DNA from: Caprimulgus europaeus
Taxonomy: Eukaryota; Chordata; Aves; Caprimulgiformes; Caprimulgidae
DNA: 64,000 nucleotides
Direction of reading: 5' to 3'
Assembly: GCA_907165065.1 (NCBI GenBank)
Contig: OU015523.1
Coordinates: 122,026,523-122,090,522 of the forward strand
In this document: one piece after another, positions 45,856-59,984 of the stretch
Numbering within the stretch: position 1 is the stretch's first letter
How the letters are laid out: each line of letters starts with the position of its first letter
Notes under the pieces: generated by a model
The model's database searches: none
Told to the model about the DNA's origin: nothing
What the model saw: only the letters and a program-made list of their open reading frames with translations
Translations under genes and position numbers: made by a program

Positions 45856-48457
45856 TGCCTTGGTGGAGAGTGGGTAGCAATGAAGAGACGTGGTGGGTGA
45901 GATGGGTGGCACCTCTGGGTGCTCTTGAATGCTCCTGGGTGCCCGAAGGAGAGCCAGCAGCAGCAGGACGAGTGTTTCTTTCTTCCTCTTGGCATGGAAA
46001 TGCCCCAATCCCCAGCTCTCCCATGCCTGCAATCTCTGTTCTTGCTGCTTTTGTTATCCAGCGATCTTAAAATTTGTGATTTTTTTTGGGGGGGGGAATA
46101 GATGGCTCCATCCGTGTGCGTGTCGTGGTGCATCTGCTCCTGCTGAGCATTACTTGAGCCTTATCCCAACATTACCTCCAAGAGTTTTTCTTTAGGAACA
46201 AGGTTTTATGAATAGATACCAAAACCTGGCTCTCTGCTGGGGACCTGCTACCGGCTGTAAGGCATGTACTTTGAGCAGTGATTAAATATGATATATACAC
46301 CTCAGAACAACTGTAAAAGCTGTTTCAGTTACCTGCTTTCACTTGGAAAAGCTTGGCTATTGTAGCTGGGTGAAATGGCTGTGCCGGGCACAGACGGAAG
46401 AGCCTGTGTTCTCTTTGCTTGCGATTACTCTTTGTACAGTGACTCATAGGTGCCTTTCACTGAACTACCTCCTCCTTCTCCATACCTGGAGTTTCCTGGT
46501 GTTGCATGCATTACCTGGCAAAGCAGGGAGCATCTTCCATCTCTGAAGTGTGGGTGTGTTAATCTTGCTCGCAGCTTTTTAGGATAAAGCTGGAAGAACT
46601 CCTCCTTGTGGAACAGATTTGTGTGTCTGTGTCTGCTGGATGCTTAGAAATTGTGTTTTCTGTGGATAAGTCAGAGAACTAAAGCTCTGCACCGAGGACA
46701 GAAGGTGTGGTGGAAATTTAAATGAATCTATTAAACTCTGAATTGCTCCTGCCCTGTGCAATGGGACAGAATTTTTTTCTTAGCTGTACTGTGTAACAAA
46801 GCTGGAGTTTAAGACTGGACTCTGATAAGCTGGGTGGGTATTCAGCCTTTCTGAGCCCTGTGGGGAGGGACCAGCTTCTTTAAATGGGATGATAGAACTA
46901 CCATTCTTTGACTTGGAAATGAAAGCCAAAAATAAAATTGAAGAGGAAAATGCTTTTGTAACATTGACAGCAGGAATGCTTTGACTGGTTTGAGGGAATA
47001 TTGTGTGCTCTGGATGTTGCTCAGAAAAAAAAGAGTAGGGAAATGTAAGTGTTTTGGTTCGTGCTTTTCCATGCATCATGGGGATAATGGAAGAAATGTG
47101 TGACAAGATCAGCATAACTTCCACAAGTGAAGATATCTTACTTGCTTTTTGTATTTCTGACTGCCTTGCTTGCATTGGATTAAACACTGATGCCCGAGAG
47201 GTCAAAGAACTGTTTGATTGCTGCTGATTCTTGTGTATCCTTTTCCAGGTCTGTGCAGACCTTTTCTCTCTGCATGAATTTCACCTGGTTTGTTGACTAG
47301 TGGCTTGTGGGGTTTGTTGTTGTTGGGGTTTTTTGTTGTTTTGTTTTATTTTATTTTTAATATGAGTGAGTGTAGTGTGTCTTCTTTCCTTCCTTCTCCC
47401 TTTTGTGCCCCTGTCTCGCTTCTTCAGTGCGGGAAGCTTTGTAATTTCAAAAGCTAGTTGTTATGGTCCAGTTCCCTTATATTCTTAAAAGTGTACAGGA
47501 CCACCTAGAACTGAAATAGACTTTTCTCAGTAGTAAAATACAGAAATGATCCCGAGCTCCACCCTTAAAGTGATCTGGGTTTACAGTTCATCCTGTCAGC
47601 ACCAGATAACAGAGGCAAACAGGCTTTGTAAAACACCTGAAAACAACCACTCTTGGTGAGGAGGCACAAGAAACAGACTGAAACCAGGCAAGTAAAAACC
47701 TAAAGTCATATTTCTTCAAACCCTAGTTGATTATTAGCCCTTTGACAGGTACAAGAATATCTCTTCTTGGCTTTTTACCTCTATGGGAAGGCAAAAGAAT
47801 ATTGTGTGCCAGAATTGTATTGTGTGGAAGAACTTTTCTGTGCCTGGCAAGGAGCTGAAATAATTTTCTCAGCCTGATGCCTTGGCCTGTATAGGAGCTG
47901 GGGAGAATGTAGATATGTTCTGCTTGATGCTGAGGGCTTGTTCTTACAGAGAAGAGAATTTGTCTGTTGTGTGGCTTTTCTCATGTGCTTGCACAGCTCT
48001 CACCCTGGGCAGGGGTGGGATTGCTTTGCACCTCTCTTCCCAGGGATGGGAATGGCTGGGTCCATTCCCTTTGGTGGCAGCAGAACTGGGACTGTCAGCA
48101 GATGCTCACTCATGCAGCACTGAAGTCACTGTGATCAGTTCTTCTCTTCTGAGCGTAAGGCATGTGATGCTCTTTAGGAATGAAGAGCTTAAAAATGTCT
48201 GACACTGCTTATACTAACCAGGTTTTTACTCAAAACTTAAGTTAACACTTGAAATTCCTGAGCTTGGGTGCGGCTGTGCACGGCACGTGGAGATGTGGAC
48301 GTGATGGTTGCGAGGAGTGATGCTCAGTGCTGCCATGGGTGATGACTGCTCCTGGCTTTGTGCAGGGGACAAAGCTCACTGTTGTCCTGTCCCTCCTCAG
48401 CACTTCCTCAGAGCTGTAGGTGGGAGTCTTGGGGTCCTCCCATGCCCTGTCTCCTTT
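45856..48457. other. No gene seen; possible first intron
   Basis: No recognised exon. The 141-codon minus frame at 46780-47205 lacks any family resemblance. A GTT/TTTTG-rich patch lies at 47310-47360. Confidence 0.45.
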
Positions 48458-48768
48458 TGAACATGTGGCGGTGGGATGATGTCTGTTCCACCAAGTAAGT
48501 GATGGGATGAGAGGAAATGGCCTCAAGTTGCACCAAGGGCAGTTGAGATTGGATGTGAGGAAGAATTTCTTTGCTGCAAGGGTTCTGAGGCATTGGAAGG
48601 GGTTGCCCAGGGCAGTGGTGGAGTCCCCATCCCTGGAGGGATTGAAGAGTCGTGTAGACACAGTGCTGAGGGACATGGGTTAGTCAGGGACTTGTCAGTG
48701 TTGGGTTCATGGTTGGACTCGATGATCTTAAAGGGTTTTTCCAATCCAGGCAATTCTGGGATGCTGTG
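48458..48768 (+). mobile_element. CR1 LINE 3' fragment, plus
   Basis: GATGAGAGGAAATGGCCTCA…TTGGAAGGGGTTGCCCAGGG…CGATGATCTTAAAGGGTTTT…GGCAATTCTGGGATGCTGTG. Same subfamily as 17703-18090. Confidence 0.92.
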
Positions 48769-51700
48769 TCAGGGTTTCAGGGCCCTTCATGGGATTCACT
48801 TGATGAAAACACAGATGCTCAGAGCTGAAAACATGGATGCTCAGGGCTGAACAAGTCTCCTCAGACTCCCAGTATGATCAGTGGAGCAGAAAAGGCCCTT
48901 TTACGATGTGGTACGTATCGTTCTCCAGTAAAGGTTTTAAAACAGGTCAGAGAGTTGCTCTCTGAAAAGGCTGATTCCTCTTTGCAGTCACCCTGGTCCC
49001 CTCTGTCTCCTGTGTGTTGTGCTGTGTGTGGCAGCAGGTAGCTGGGAGGAGTTTCACTCACTCCTCTCGCTCTGGGGATGCAGGCAGCCCTGCTAAAAAA
49101 GCTGGCAGACTCACTGCAGCAGCACAGCCTTCACGAGTTCCCTTCATTGTAGCACTTGTTTGTTGGCCTGGGGGGGAAGGGGAAGCAAAGAAGCCATCTG
49201 ATTGAGTGCATTTCCAGGGGAATTTGAAGAAAAAGAGGAAATATTCAATTCTGGTTTATGTACTTGTGGTAAGTTGTCTAGGTTCTAGAGTAGCTGTTCA
49301 AACTGGCAATCCAAGTGTTCCTATGTCTAGTCATAGAGCTAATGATGAAGTCTTTCTCCATCTCTTGCATCTAGTCTGAGATGTGGGTTAAATAATAACT
49401 TTTCTTCCATCATTTCTTTCCTTCCTGCAGTCTGTGCTCTTTGGACCTGCTATGTAGCTAGTTCATTTCACTCTTAAGCTAATACAACTGCCTTAAACTC
49501 AGTTGCTTACTTTCTGTTTAGAATCAGTGAAGTGATGGCAAATCAGGCATCCAGCTATCATCTTAGGTTTAAAAAAAGGAGGAGGAAAAAAGGTAATCAG
49601 ATAGAAGAAAGGTCCTAATTGGGGAAAAACAGGCCAAATTGGAAGACTGCAGAAGTAGCAACCAAATGTACTTTCTGAAAAGAACTGATTTCTCCTACAG
49701 TAGCCCTTTGTGGTTCCAACTGCCATGTGAGAGGCAATGTGCACTATATATTGTGACTGTGTTGAAGGATATGACATCTGGCTGCAAACATCTCCTCGAT
49801 CTAGGTGGGCCTGTAGCTGTGGGACTACAAGCAAGTCAAGTGGCAAGTACGTGCTGCATGCAAGTGGGGCATAAAGCCTTGTTTCATGCCTTTTTTTCTT
49901 TACTTTTCCCATAAAGTCCATCTATACCTGTCATCTAAATGGAGAATGGGGGAGAAAAATAATTACTGTTCATATTCTGTGTGTTTTTGGGGCGGGGGGG
50001 AATTGTCCAAGTTTACCTTACAGCGTTGTCTCCTGCTCTTCTGAGCTTGATGCATGTAGTTACAGTCTGTCCTTCCATGGTTTACAGCTCATGGCATTTG
50101 ATGACTTTAAAGATGGCAGCAGAGAGAAGGAAAATTGAATATAAAAGGTTAAGATCTGGTTTGACAGACTGGCTTGCTAAGGTGTCACAGCACTACTTGG
50201 GGACTTGGGAGTAACTTTCTCTAAGCATCAGTAGGGCTTTGAACTATCAATTCTCTTAATGACTCTGACACTCAAGTATTTTAGATGATGCCTCTCAGGA
50301 TGAAACCCATTTCTCAGGGCTTATGTTCTATTCATGAAATTGGAGCTGGACTGAGAAATATTTTTACCTGAATTGGTGGCTTGCTTCATGTGGTTTTTCT
50401 CTTCATTTACATACAGAAAGCTTAGTGTGATGTAAAGTGCCTTATCTCTTCTTTAGCATAAAGAATTTCCAATATTGATTATTTTCTGCAGCTACATATT
50501 TCCAAAAACACATTATCTGCTGATCTTAAAATATGAGTGACTTGGCCACTTAACCCAAACTCCTCTGCAGAAAGAATAGAGAAGCAATTAATTTTGTGAA
50601 ACTACTTGGATTTAATTTCCCCAACTATCTGCAAGTTATTCAGTTTCACCAAGTTCCAACTGGAAGGCTTTGTGCCAGGATGAATCCATCATTTGCCTTT
50701 AGGAGGTATGTCAAGAATGTCTTATTTCAGTCGTGCTTTGGAGAAGCCAGAAGTCACAGCTGAACACAGAATTCATGTGCCTCCATAGTTCAGGCTTGTT
50801 TGGAATGAAGGAAAATCCGATTTTCTTTAGCAACAGAATTAAGGAATATTTCAATTCCCCTTTCCCAATCCTGTCTGTACTCACTGAAGCTGTTAGAGTC
50901 ATTTTAGCTCAATGTGAGGTGATTGAGGCCATTTCTGAGCTCTCTAACCCCAGTGTCTGCTGAGGTAGAGGAAGGACAATAAAAATGAGACTGGGCTTGT
51001 AACATATCCTTTGCTTTTTCTAGTTCATTGAACTGCTCACCTGAACCTGAAGTCTGCTGTCTCTTCAGAGAAGAAGGTGGATTTAACAGTCAGCTGACAG
51101 CTGCAAAGACCAGGGAGTGCATAGCACAAAAAAGAATTAGCAGCGAAGGGACACGTCAGGATTTGAAATGCAATATTGATTAGCTTATTAAAATTAATAA
51201 GACATTCAATTATAGAACTAGTGTGGCATTTTGCAGTTCTTCTGGATATAGAGTGGAGTGATTTCCATGTCCTTATAGTTTCAGGAATACTTCACTCAAG
51301 ACAAATCTTAATGTCACTTTCCTTTGCAAACCACAAAATGTGTTAATGCTTAGCAGAACCCAAGTTTGTCTGTGTTTTATTTAGTAAAACATTGTTTTTA
51401 ATAGACTGGAAGACATAGTTGTAGTATTATATACTAAAAAGATGCTTAAATTGAGAGTGATCCAAACTAGTGTATAATTGGATTAATATTGCTGGAGTTA
51501 GGGTCAAAAATTAAAAGGCAAATACTCACGTACTGGCTATTTTTTTATAGCAAATCAGACCAATCTGTTTCAAAACAAAGCAGATAAAGGGGAAACCCTT
51601 TGATTCAAGCTCAGGAACTCAAGGAACAAATTTGTGAAAGGGAACATTGGTTCATAAAAAGGAAAAATATCACATTTTTCCTAATTCTTCAGAAATATGT

Positions 51701-53596
51701 TTATGGCCTCCAGAATACAGACATGTGATTTTTCAGGCTACAGATCTAATTGCCATGTGGAACCTTAAATGACTTGAAGCTGGATTTCCAATGTGAATCT
51801 CTCTGCTTTACTAAATATTGTGCTTTGTTAAATAATATCTTTAATAAGGATTTGCTTGAGAGAGTTTGAGCCACCTGACTCGTGGTACTTCTTGCTGAAA
51901 CTAGAAATTGCTCTAGGAATACTCAGTTTCCATGCAAGAGGGAGGCTGGAGGAAGATAAAAGACATAAACTGAAGATCCTGGAATGATTGTTGCGTGGAT
52001 GGCACTTCTCATGGATGTGGTCACTGCTAATTCCTTTTTCCACAGAAGTTGGATTGAAATTTGTTGGCTCAGAGGTAACTCTGCTGTTTAACCACGAGCT
52101 TGTAGTTCACATCCCTTTTCTGCCCTTCTGTTGTGCTCATCTTCAGTCCCACTTCGGAATAAGATGTGAGTTCAGTTTCAGTGTTGCTTCTTTGGCATCG
52201 TGATCATGGCAGATTGCAGATGATAATAGAAAAGTTTTGGGAGCTGAACTCAAAGGGATGACCCAAAAATGAATGGTTCTAATGCCACGTAGCCCTTCAT
52301 CTAACCCATCCACTTTCTGATAATCAAAGTAATGGGTAAGGTTCTCTGGTAAAATGTGTGCATGTTGTGGGTGTGTGTTAAGGTGTTTGATGCTTGTGAA
52401 GCTCCAAGATTTTAGAGATGTGAAAGCTATGCAAAAATCTGTGTCATATAAAAGACTTCTCCCACTCCTATCTGAACAGAGAAACGACTGAATTTGATCC
52501 AAGTGTACCTTGAAGACTTAAAAAATGAGATTGAAGCACACAGAGGCTTTGGTTTGAGCCTCCAGTTCCTAATTTTGGGACAGGGTGAGGAAAGTGAGGA
52601 TACCTACTGCATCTTAATAGTAGGTTATTAACATTATAACTTAATCCTCCAAAATGACTGCAATCTTCAGTCAGTAGCCTTGCAGAGAGCCACAGAAGTT
52701 GTGAGGGGAGGAAGGAGACTGCAGCATCAGTGACAAGTATTGTATCAGTTATGTTGATCTAATTAAAGAAAAAAAATCTGTCTTTTAATTTCTGTCTCAT
52801 CAAATTTCTTCTTGTTGCATCAGCCTATATGCCTTGGTAATAAGGTGTCTGGTAAAATGTGCAGTCTCTTACATTTGTGTGTCTTGTAAATTCTTCTCCT
52901 ACGCAATTTTGACTCCCTTGGTAGCAGAGAGAAAGATTAAAAAGGCTGTACCAAATTCACAAGAAGTAGCAGGAGTCTCATTCACTACCAGGCCAGTACC
53001 AAAAGAGTCTGAAAGAGTGTGACTAGAACGAGTTTTCCAGGCCTGCTTTAATCCCTTGCTTATGTTCCTAAACCAGATTTTGTAGAGTATGAACAAAATT
53101 AAACTGACACTTTATCATGCTGAAGCTGTACCCTCCAGTGTCAGACGAGTGTCTCTCATGTCTGGAGCCCTGACAATCATACTGAACTTCACTTGCAGTG
53201 GGTATGTGGCAACTGGCTTTTGCATTCTTCCTGTTTTAGTTTCTTTTCTCTGTCTCATTCCTTACTTATGTCTCTTAAAGCCTTTTTTATTTGTTTGTTT
53301 ATTTTCCTTTTGCCTTCTGCAGAAACATTGTTCATCTCCTGCCTATCTTTACTTTCCCTGGCCATCCCTAAGCTTGATGAGAAACAGTCCTCATGCATTG
53401 GTGATATTGAAGATAGTGGGCAAACACAGATGAGCAGCAGGGAGGTAAAATATTTTGTCCTCCACCCCAGTAAGCAGCAGCCTCTTCAGGGCTTGGGAGG
53501 AGGATGAAGATTGGATTGTGGAAGAAACCTTGGACTCATTCATTGTCACCTTCTCTCAAGCAGGCAGTTTTGCTGATGAGATATCTGGAAATATTT
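48769..53596. other. No gene seen; long unique stretch
   Basis: About 4.8 kb without recognised repeat or exon. Frames of 119-140 codons (for example minus 49499-49921 and minus 52143-52502) show no similarity or codon signal. Confidence 0.45.
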
Positions 53597-54056
53597 AGAA
53601 TCACAGACTGGTTTAGGTTGGAAGGGACCTTAAAGCTCATCCAGTTCCAACCCCCCTGCCAGCAGCAGGGACACCTTCCACTAGACCAGGTTGCTCAAAG
53701 CCTCATCCAACCTGGCCGAGAACACTTCTAGGGAGGAGCAGCCACAGCTTCTCTGGCCAACCTGGGACACTGTCTCACCACCTCCACACCAAAGAATTTC
53801 TTCCTCACATCTCAGCTCCATCTCCCCTCTGCCACTTTCAAGCCATCACCCCTTGTTCTGTCACTCCCTGCCCTTGGCCAAAGTCCCTCCCCAGCCTTCC
53901 TGGAGCCCTTTCAGGTACTGGGAGGCCACTAGAAGGTCTCCCCAGAGCCTTCTCCAGGCTCAACAGCCCCAACTCTCTCAGCCTGTCCTCATAGCCTGTC
54001 CTATCATCTTGTCCTCCCAAAGCCTTCTCCTCAGGGCTGCTCTCGATCCATTCTCT
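53597..54056 (-). mobile_element. CR1 LINE 3' fragment, minus
   Basis: On plus: AGAATCACAGACTGGTTTAG…CACCTTCCACTAGACCAGGT…CCTCACATCTCAGCTCCATC. Same subfamily as 43071-43748. Confidence 0.94.
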
Positions 54057-56331
54057 ACCTAGCCTGTGCAGATTTCATTTGGAAAGGCTGAGGAGGTGAC
54101 AAATGGCAAAAGCAGAACTTTCTTCAAGAAGAAAAAGCAAAAAACCTCAAGATTCCTTCGGGACTCTCCTGAAAGCTAGAAAGTAGAACACAACCAGTCT
54201 GTCTCTCTGTGTAGGCTGTCGTTAAATGGAGGCAGACGGTCACAGGTGGTGTTTGAATTTGAGGTTCAATAAAGGCCCATCCTTCAGTTGGACAAGGCAG
54301 AGCAGTGTCAGTCGTTAGAATTCAGGGACAGTATCGAAATGCCTCAGTGACTTGTCATCAAGTGACTCACGGCACTGTCATAGGAGGACTTCTGGCTTTC
54401 ACATGAAAGTTCATACTTGCTGAAGCAGCGTCCTGCCAGCTCATATTAACGGTCCCCCCCTCCAAAAACTGTCTCCAGTTTACTCATGGTGAAGATGTGG
54501 TTTGGGAGGAGAGGGCAGGAGGAGGTGGCAAGGGTAGGTTAAATGAGCAGAAGTCTCATGACCTCTTCCTTGGAGACTGCTGAGCACCAGCTTTTTCATT
54601 TGTTCTGTGTTTCTTTGAAATGAGTCCTTGAGTTGCAGAAGAAAAAAAAAACATTCAGAAGTGATGAGCTGGCCATATTTATAAGAATTTAGTCATTTAC
54701 TTGGTCCAGCCAAAAATGTCTTCTTGCATGCAATGTCTTCTTTTCAACTTACTGGCTACTTTTAAAAACATACCGATGTTGAAATGATCTCAGCTTGATT
54801 TCCTTTACCTCCTGCAGCTCATCAGGGGATCATCAGAATCATGAGGTTGTTTTTTTTCTTTGTTTAATTCACATCATCAATTTTATTTTGGATGCCCTTT
54901 GCTTTTTTTTTTTTAAGAGCCAGTTCTATCTAATACCAGGTACACCCTGCAAGAGCCCTTCCTGCCTTCTGAGCCAACACTTACTCATCCTGGGACCTAG
55001 TCCAAATGCCACCAGCAGTGCTTGTGTGGGCTTTTTTTTGCTTGTTTCATGATGTGCTGATGTGCAGCAGCATTAAATGCATCCGTGTGCAGCTCAGGAG
55101 GTAATGGTCATGGAGATTAGAACTTCCACCTGAGTGGCAAGTGGCTTTCTGCTCTTAACATCATACCTGCTTCTGGCATCAAGCTTTCAGTTTAGTATTG
55201 CAGCAGATGCTTTGTGTATCTCAGGGTGTTCAGTTGCTCTTTGAATCCCACCCTGTTGCTTTGGCTCAGTGTGGAGGAACAGTGACTTCAGCAAGGTGAT
55301 CTCATCCAGCCTGTGGTGTAGTTGTGTTTTGTTTTTGCAGACCTGAGATCCTGTTCCATCTGCACTTCCTGCAGCTATAGGTAAATCACCTGAAATCCAA
55401 TAGCATGAGCATGTGTGATCTCTGTGGTCTGTCTTCCTCCTTTCTCATCAGTTCTCATGCTTCTGTGGTGGAGCTCTTGTTAGTGTTGTTTTCCTTTTCA
55501 TCAGGATGTCAATGGGGTGAGCAGTGAAATGCTTCTGTATAAAGCATAACCTGTACTAGTTTCAGCATAAAGACTGTTTGACCTCGTTATAAGGGCTCTG
55601 ATCCTAAATTCCTAAGCAACTAACTACAAATTTGGAAGAAAAGAGTCTGTGGTTGACTTTGCATTCTTCTTGACTAACAGATGAGAAGCTTGTGTTTGTT
55701 TTTTTTTTTCCAAAAAACAGCTCCCCCCCCAATAAAAAAAAAATAGTCACAAAACTATAAAGCAAGGATGTGGCTGTTGGCAGCTGTTTTTCTTTTGATG
55801 TGGTCAACTCAAAATTAATGTTAAAAATGTAACTCTAAACTTGCATCATTTTCTTGGAGACCAAATGCCTGATGAAAGGACAGGAGGGTTCTCTCTCCAC
55901 CTGCTGGGAGCCTGCTCTTTGCTTTTTGGAGGCTGTGATCAGAGGGTGAAGCTTGACACAACTGAGGTCATCGTGGCACGCAGCCATCCAAAGGCCAGGG
56001 TGCTTTTCCCCTTTCAGCACTTGGCTCTGAGCTGACCTGGCAGGAAACTTTAACAGAGCAACGAGAGTGGACGTAGCTGTGGTGTAGTATTAAAGATCTC
56101 GGAGCTGTCTGTAGGGTTGAAATCTGGATGTGAGGACTGTAAGATGTATGGCTTGATCTGCTGACTTCCCAGGATTAGCTCACAAGTAAGTGCCTTTTTA
56201 CTCTTGAAAGATCTGTCTGTTGTTGTGGTACCTGCTGTGTACAGCTTTTTATTTTGTTTATTTTCTTGCCTTTTTCTTGACTAGCACCTGCCTGGTCAAC
56301 TCCTGTTGGACCTACTTATGCTCTGTACCTT
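54057..56331. other. No gene seen; spacer
   Basis: Unique sequence with a few T-runs; no feature recognised. Confidence 0.4.
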
Positions 56332-56800
56332 ATAGAATCATAGAGTGGTTTGGTTGGAAAAGACCTTTGAGATCATAGAGTCCAACCATACTTGTCCACT
56401 ACTAAACCATATCTCTGTGCACCTCATCTGCCCATCTTTTAAATATCTCCAGGGATGGGGACTCCACCACTGCCCTGGGCAACCCCTTCCAATGCCTCAG
56501 AACCCTTTCAGCAAAGAAATTCTTCCTCACATCCCATCTCAACTGCCCTGGGCACAACTTGAGCCCATTTCCTCTTGTCCTGTCCCTTGGTTGAACAGAC
56601 CCACCCCCACCTCTCTCCACCCTCCTTGCAGGGACTTGGACAGAGCCACAAGGTCTCCCCTCAGCCTCCTTTTCTCCAGGCTCAACACCCCCAGTTCCCT
56701 CAGCCGGGAACTCAGCACACTTGTGCTCCAGACCCTTCCCCAGCTCCGTTCCCTTCTCTGGACACGCTCCAGCACCTCCAGGTCCTTCTTGGAGTGTGGT
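56332..56800 (-). mobile_element. CR1 LINE 3' fragment, minus
   Basis: On plus: ATAGAATCATAGAGTGGTTT…CCAGGGATGGGGACTCCACC…CTTTTCTCCAGGCTCAACAC…GGACACGCTCCAGCACCTCC. Starts with the octamer tail. Confidence 0.95.
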
Positions 56801-58939
56801 ACAAAATGGATTGGTACAAAATGGATTTTGACTCCTCTCTAACTGATTCTCTCTCTTTAATAAATGTATTTGGGAGAATACAGACAGAAAATCACAACTG
56901 GATCATATATTTCTCCCAGCTCCCGTTGTGCTGTTCTGGATCCTCCTTTGATTTGATGTGAAAGCACAATTCTTGCAATCCCTGCTGTGCTGTAGGAACT
57001 TCCATGCTTCACCCAGAGGGTTCATTTGTTGGTGTAGCAGAGCACTTTTGGGATTTTCCCATCACCTACCTGCGTAACATATTGCATCTTTGGAAGCGTT
57101 CTATGTCTTCCTGTAATCTAGAAAAGATGATCCAGAATTAAAAGGATGTTTTCTCCAGCAGATTATAAGGTATCCTCTGGGCCCAAACTTCTTGCTTGTA
57201 TCCAGCTGGAACTATAGTTTAAATATATATATTAATTATATATTATTATATAATGTATTAATTAATATATGAAATATGAATATATAGTAATATATAATTT
57301 TAGTAGAGATAATATAGACAGAATTAAGTTGCTAACGCTGCTGCTAGTCAGTTAATAACTTTAAATAATGTTATTGCTTTGCTGTGGCCCTTCCACCTTG
57401 CAGTCCTTCAGGTCACAGTCGAAGGGCTATAGGGCAGGAGTCACCTCTTGTAAAAATGCTTGTGGCTTATTCAGGGAGATGCTGAGAGTCTCTGTCACCC
57501 TCCACTTAAATGTTCTCTGTAAAGACTCACAGAGAGCATAAAACACAACTGTTCTGGAGAAGGAATATGCTTTCTTCTGTCGTGCAGGTGTAGGGGACAA
57601 ACACAGACGGGGCAGGGGCTGGGAGGAACAGGGAAACACTTTTCTGGTCTGACATAATGTCACTTTATCTCTGAATGCTCTGAAATATGAACAGAAAAAC
57701 CTGGACAACATTTGTGCTTCAGAATTCACATTCAAGATGAAAACAAGATGAGAAACATTCATGCTGGGAACTGTGCAGCAGGTGTTTGGGAGGTCTGCTG
57801 GGCATGGAGAAACAAAAAAAAATGTGGGATTTTGGAGGTTTTTGTGGTTTCGTTTTTTTTTTTTTGTTTTTTTTGTTTTTTTTTTTTAATCCTGGGGACA
57901 TAACTCCCTCAGTAGCCTATGGGTTACAGTGGGAACGTTCAGGGACTGTCTTAGCAGCACTTAGAGCGTAACCTTGAGAACAAAAGTGCAGTGTTTCATG
58001 TGGTTACGTACTGAGAGATGTGGGTAGGCATCCAGTGGGGATCCAGCAAGCGTGTGGGCGCTTGATTCCCTCGGAAGCTGTTGGGATTTGGCACCTAAGC
58101 TGGTAAAGTATTTTTAAAAATTCTTAAATATCTTTCTGAAAATGGGCCTGATGTTGCTAATCAGTGTGAGGGGTAGGGAGATTTATTTTTTTTTTCTGAA
58201 GTAATCACCACCTTTGATCCTTGTTACTTTCTAGCAGATAAACAGGAGGAAAAGGAAGGAAAGCAAGAGGAATGGCTTTGGGGCTGGAGGGACTCACGCA
58301 AAAGGAAGATAAAAGAGCTGTATGCTTGTGTAGTTTTATAAAATGAGGAGGAAGGCAGGAACATTTGTGGGCTTCTGAAGGGTATAAATGCCAAGAAGTG
58401 GAGGGTGTGGAAGAAGGAAACTGTTTTGGTCTCTGCTCTGGAAGTGCCTGTGCAGGCAGGTAGCTTCACATGCAGCCTCATCTGTGAAAAGAACATTTCC
58501 AGTGAACTTGTGAGTGTTAAAAGGATGTGCTGGTGAGGAACAGAAACACTTTGTGTGGCAGCATCAAGGTGTCTGCTTTAGTATTTCAGTCAGGGTAAGA
58601 CATTTCAATCTGCAGTTGTTTGCACCTTGGATTCCCTGGCAGCTGTCGGTGTCATCACACTGCACAAAACTTACCTTCTATTTGTGTCAGCCTTCCTGGT
58701 CAGGTGGAGCCCAGACAGAAGCCTCACTTCAGCCTCCACTCACTCCTGTCCCAATCTTGCATTGTTAGTGCTTGGATCTCATCCCAGTGTTAAAGCAGAG
58801 CTGGCTACCATGGTGACACCGTTTAATCTTGCTGATCTCCTATGGTATCTGAAACCTCCACCAGGAAGGAAAAGCAGGGTGCCAGCCCTGCTGGGGCACA
58901 GGTTGGTATGACGGGGAGAGCAGGAACAGAAGATGGGCG
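56801..58939. other. No gene seen; spacer with AT and T runs
   Basis: Includes a TA-rich run at 57220-57310 and a poly-T stretch interrupted by G at 57849-57889. No exon recognised. Confidence 0.45.
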
Positions 58940-59662
58940 AAATAAAATCCAGGCTGGGTGGAGAATGGCTGGAGAGCAGCCCTGAGGAGAAGGACTTGGG
59001 GTGCTGGGGGACCAGAAGCTCCACATGAGGCGGCACCGTGCGCTGGCAGCACAGAGCCAAAAACCGTGTCCTGGGCTGCACCCAGAGCAGCGTGGTCAGC
59101 AGGGCCAGGGAGGGGATTCTGCCCCTCTGCTCCGTTCTCCTGAGACCCCACCTGCAGTGCTGCCTCCAGTGCTGGGGCCACCAACAGCACAAGGACATGG
59201 AGCTACTGGAGCCAGTGCACAGGAGGCCACGAGGATGATGCCAGGGCTGGAGCAGCTCTGCTGTGAGGACAGGCTGAGAGAGTTGGGGCTGTTGAGCCTG
59301 GAGAAGAGAAGGCTCCGGGGAGACCTTCTAGTGGCCTCCCAGTACCTGAAGGGGCTCCAGGGAGGCTGAGGAGGGACTTTGTCCAAGGGCAGGGAGTGAG
59401 AGAACAAGGGGTGATGGCTTGAAAGTGGCAGAGGGGAGATGGAGCTGAGATGTGAGGAAGAAATTGTTTGGTGTGAGGGTGGTGAGACAGTGTCCCAGGT
59501 TGGCCAGAGAAGCTGTGGCTGCTCCTCCCTGGAAGTGTTCTCGGCCAGGTTGGCTGAGGCTTTGAGCAACGTGGTCTAGTGGAAGGTGTCCCTGCTGCTG
59601 GCAGGGGGTTGGAACTGGATGAGCTTTACGGTCCCTTCCAACCCAAACCAGTCTGTGATTCT
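58940..59662 (+). mobile_element. CR1 LINE 3' fragment, plus, ~720 bp
   Basis: Extends slightly further 5' than its relatives (ATCCAGGCTGGGTGGAGAAT, then GAGCAGCCCTGAGGAGAAGG) and ends AACCCAAACCAGTCTGTGAT. Degenerate end of ORF2 plus 3' UTR. Confidence 0.95.
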
Positions 59663-59984
59663 ATTAAACTATCTGCCTTGGGCCTGCTTTTCTGAGGTGT
59701 TATGACTTTGCTGTTTCTATCCATTAGGACACAAATATTGTGTACATCAGGATATAATCCATTAGGATTGGGGTATTTTGGGCAGTGTTTGATGACAAAG
59801 ATATAAAAAGGTTACTTGGAGTTGATAAAGCCATATCAAGAATATCAAGTCTTATCTGCCAAAGGTATTGGGGACATTCCCACACCAAGTGCACTTTTTG
59901 TAGCCAGTAGATCAGAGAAACTAATTTAAGATAAACACAAAAGGAAAAATTAGACCAAATAGGTAAGTTAAGTTAAATATTAAG

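Noticed and set aside
46780-47205. Minus frame of 141 codons
   Set aside because: No family resemblance and a Ser-rich random-looking product; no promoter or polyadenylation context.
49499-49921. Minus frame of 140 codons
   Set aside because: No domain; a competing plus frame of 91 codons overlaps it; likely chance.
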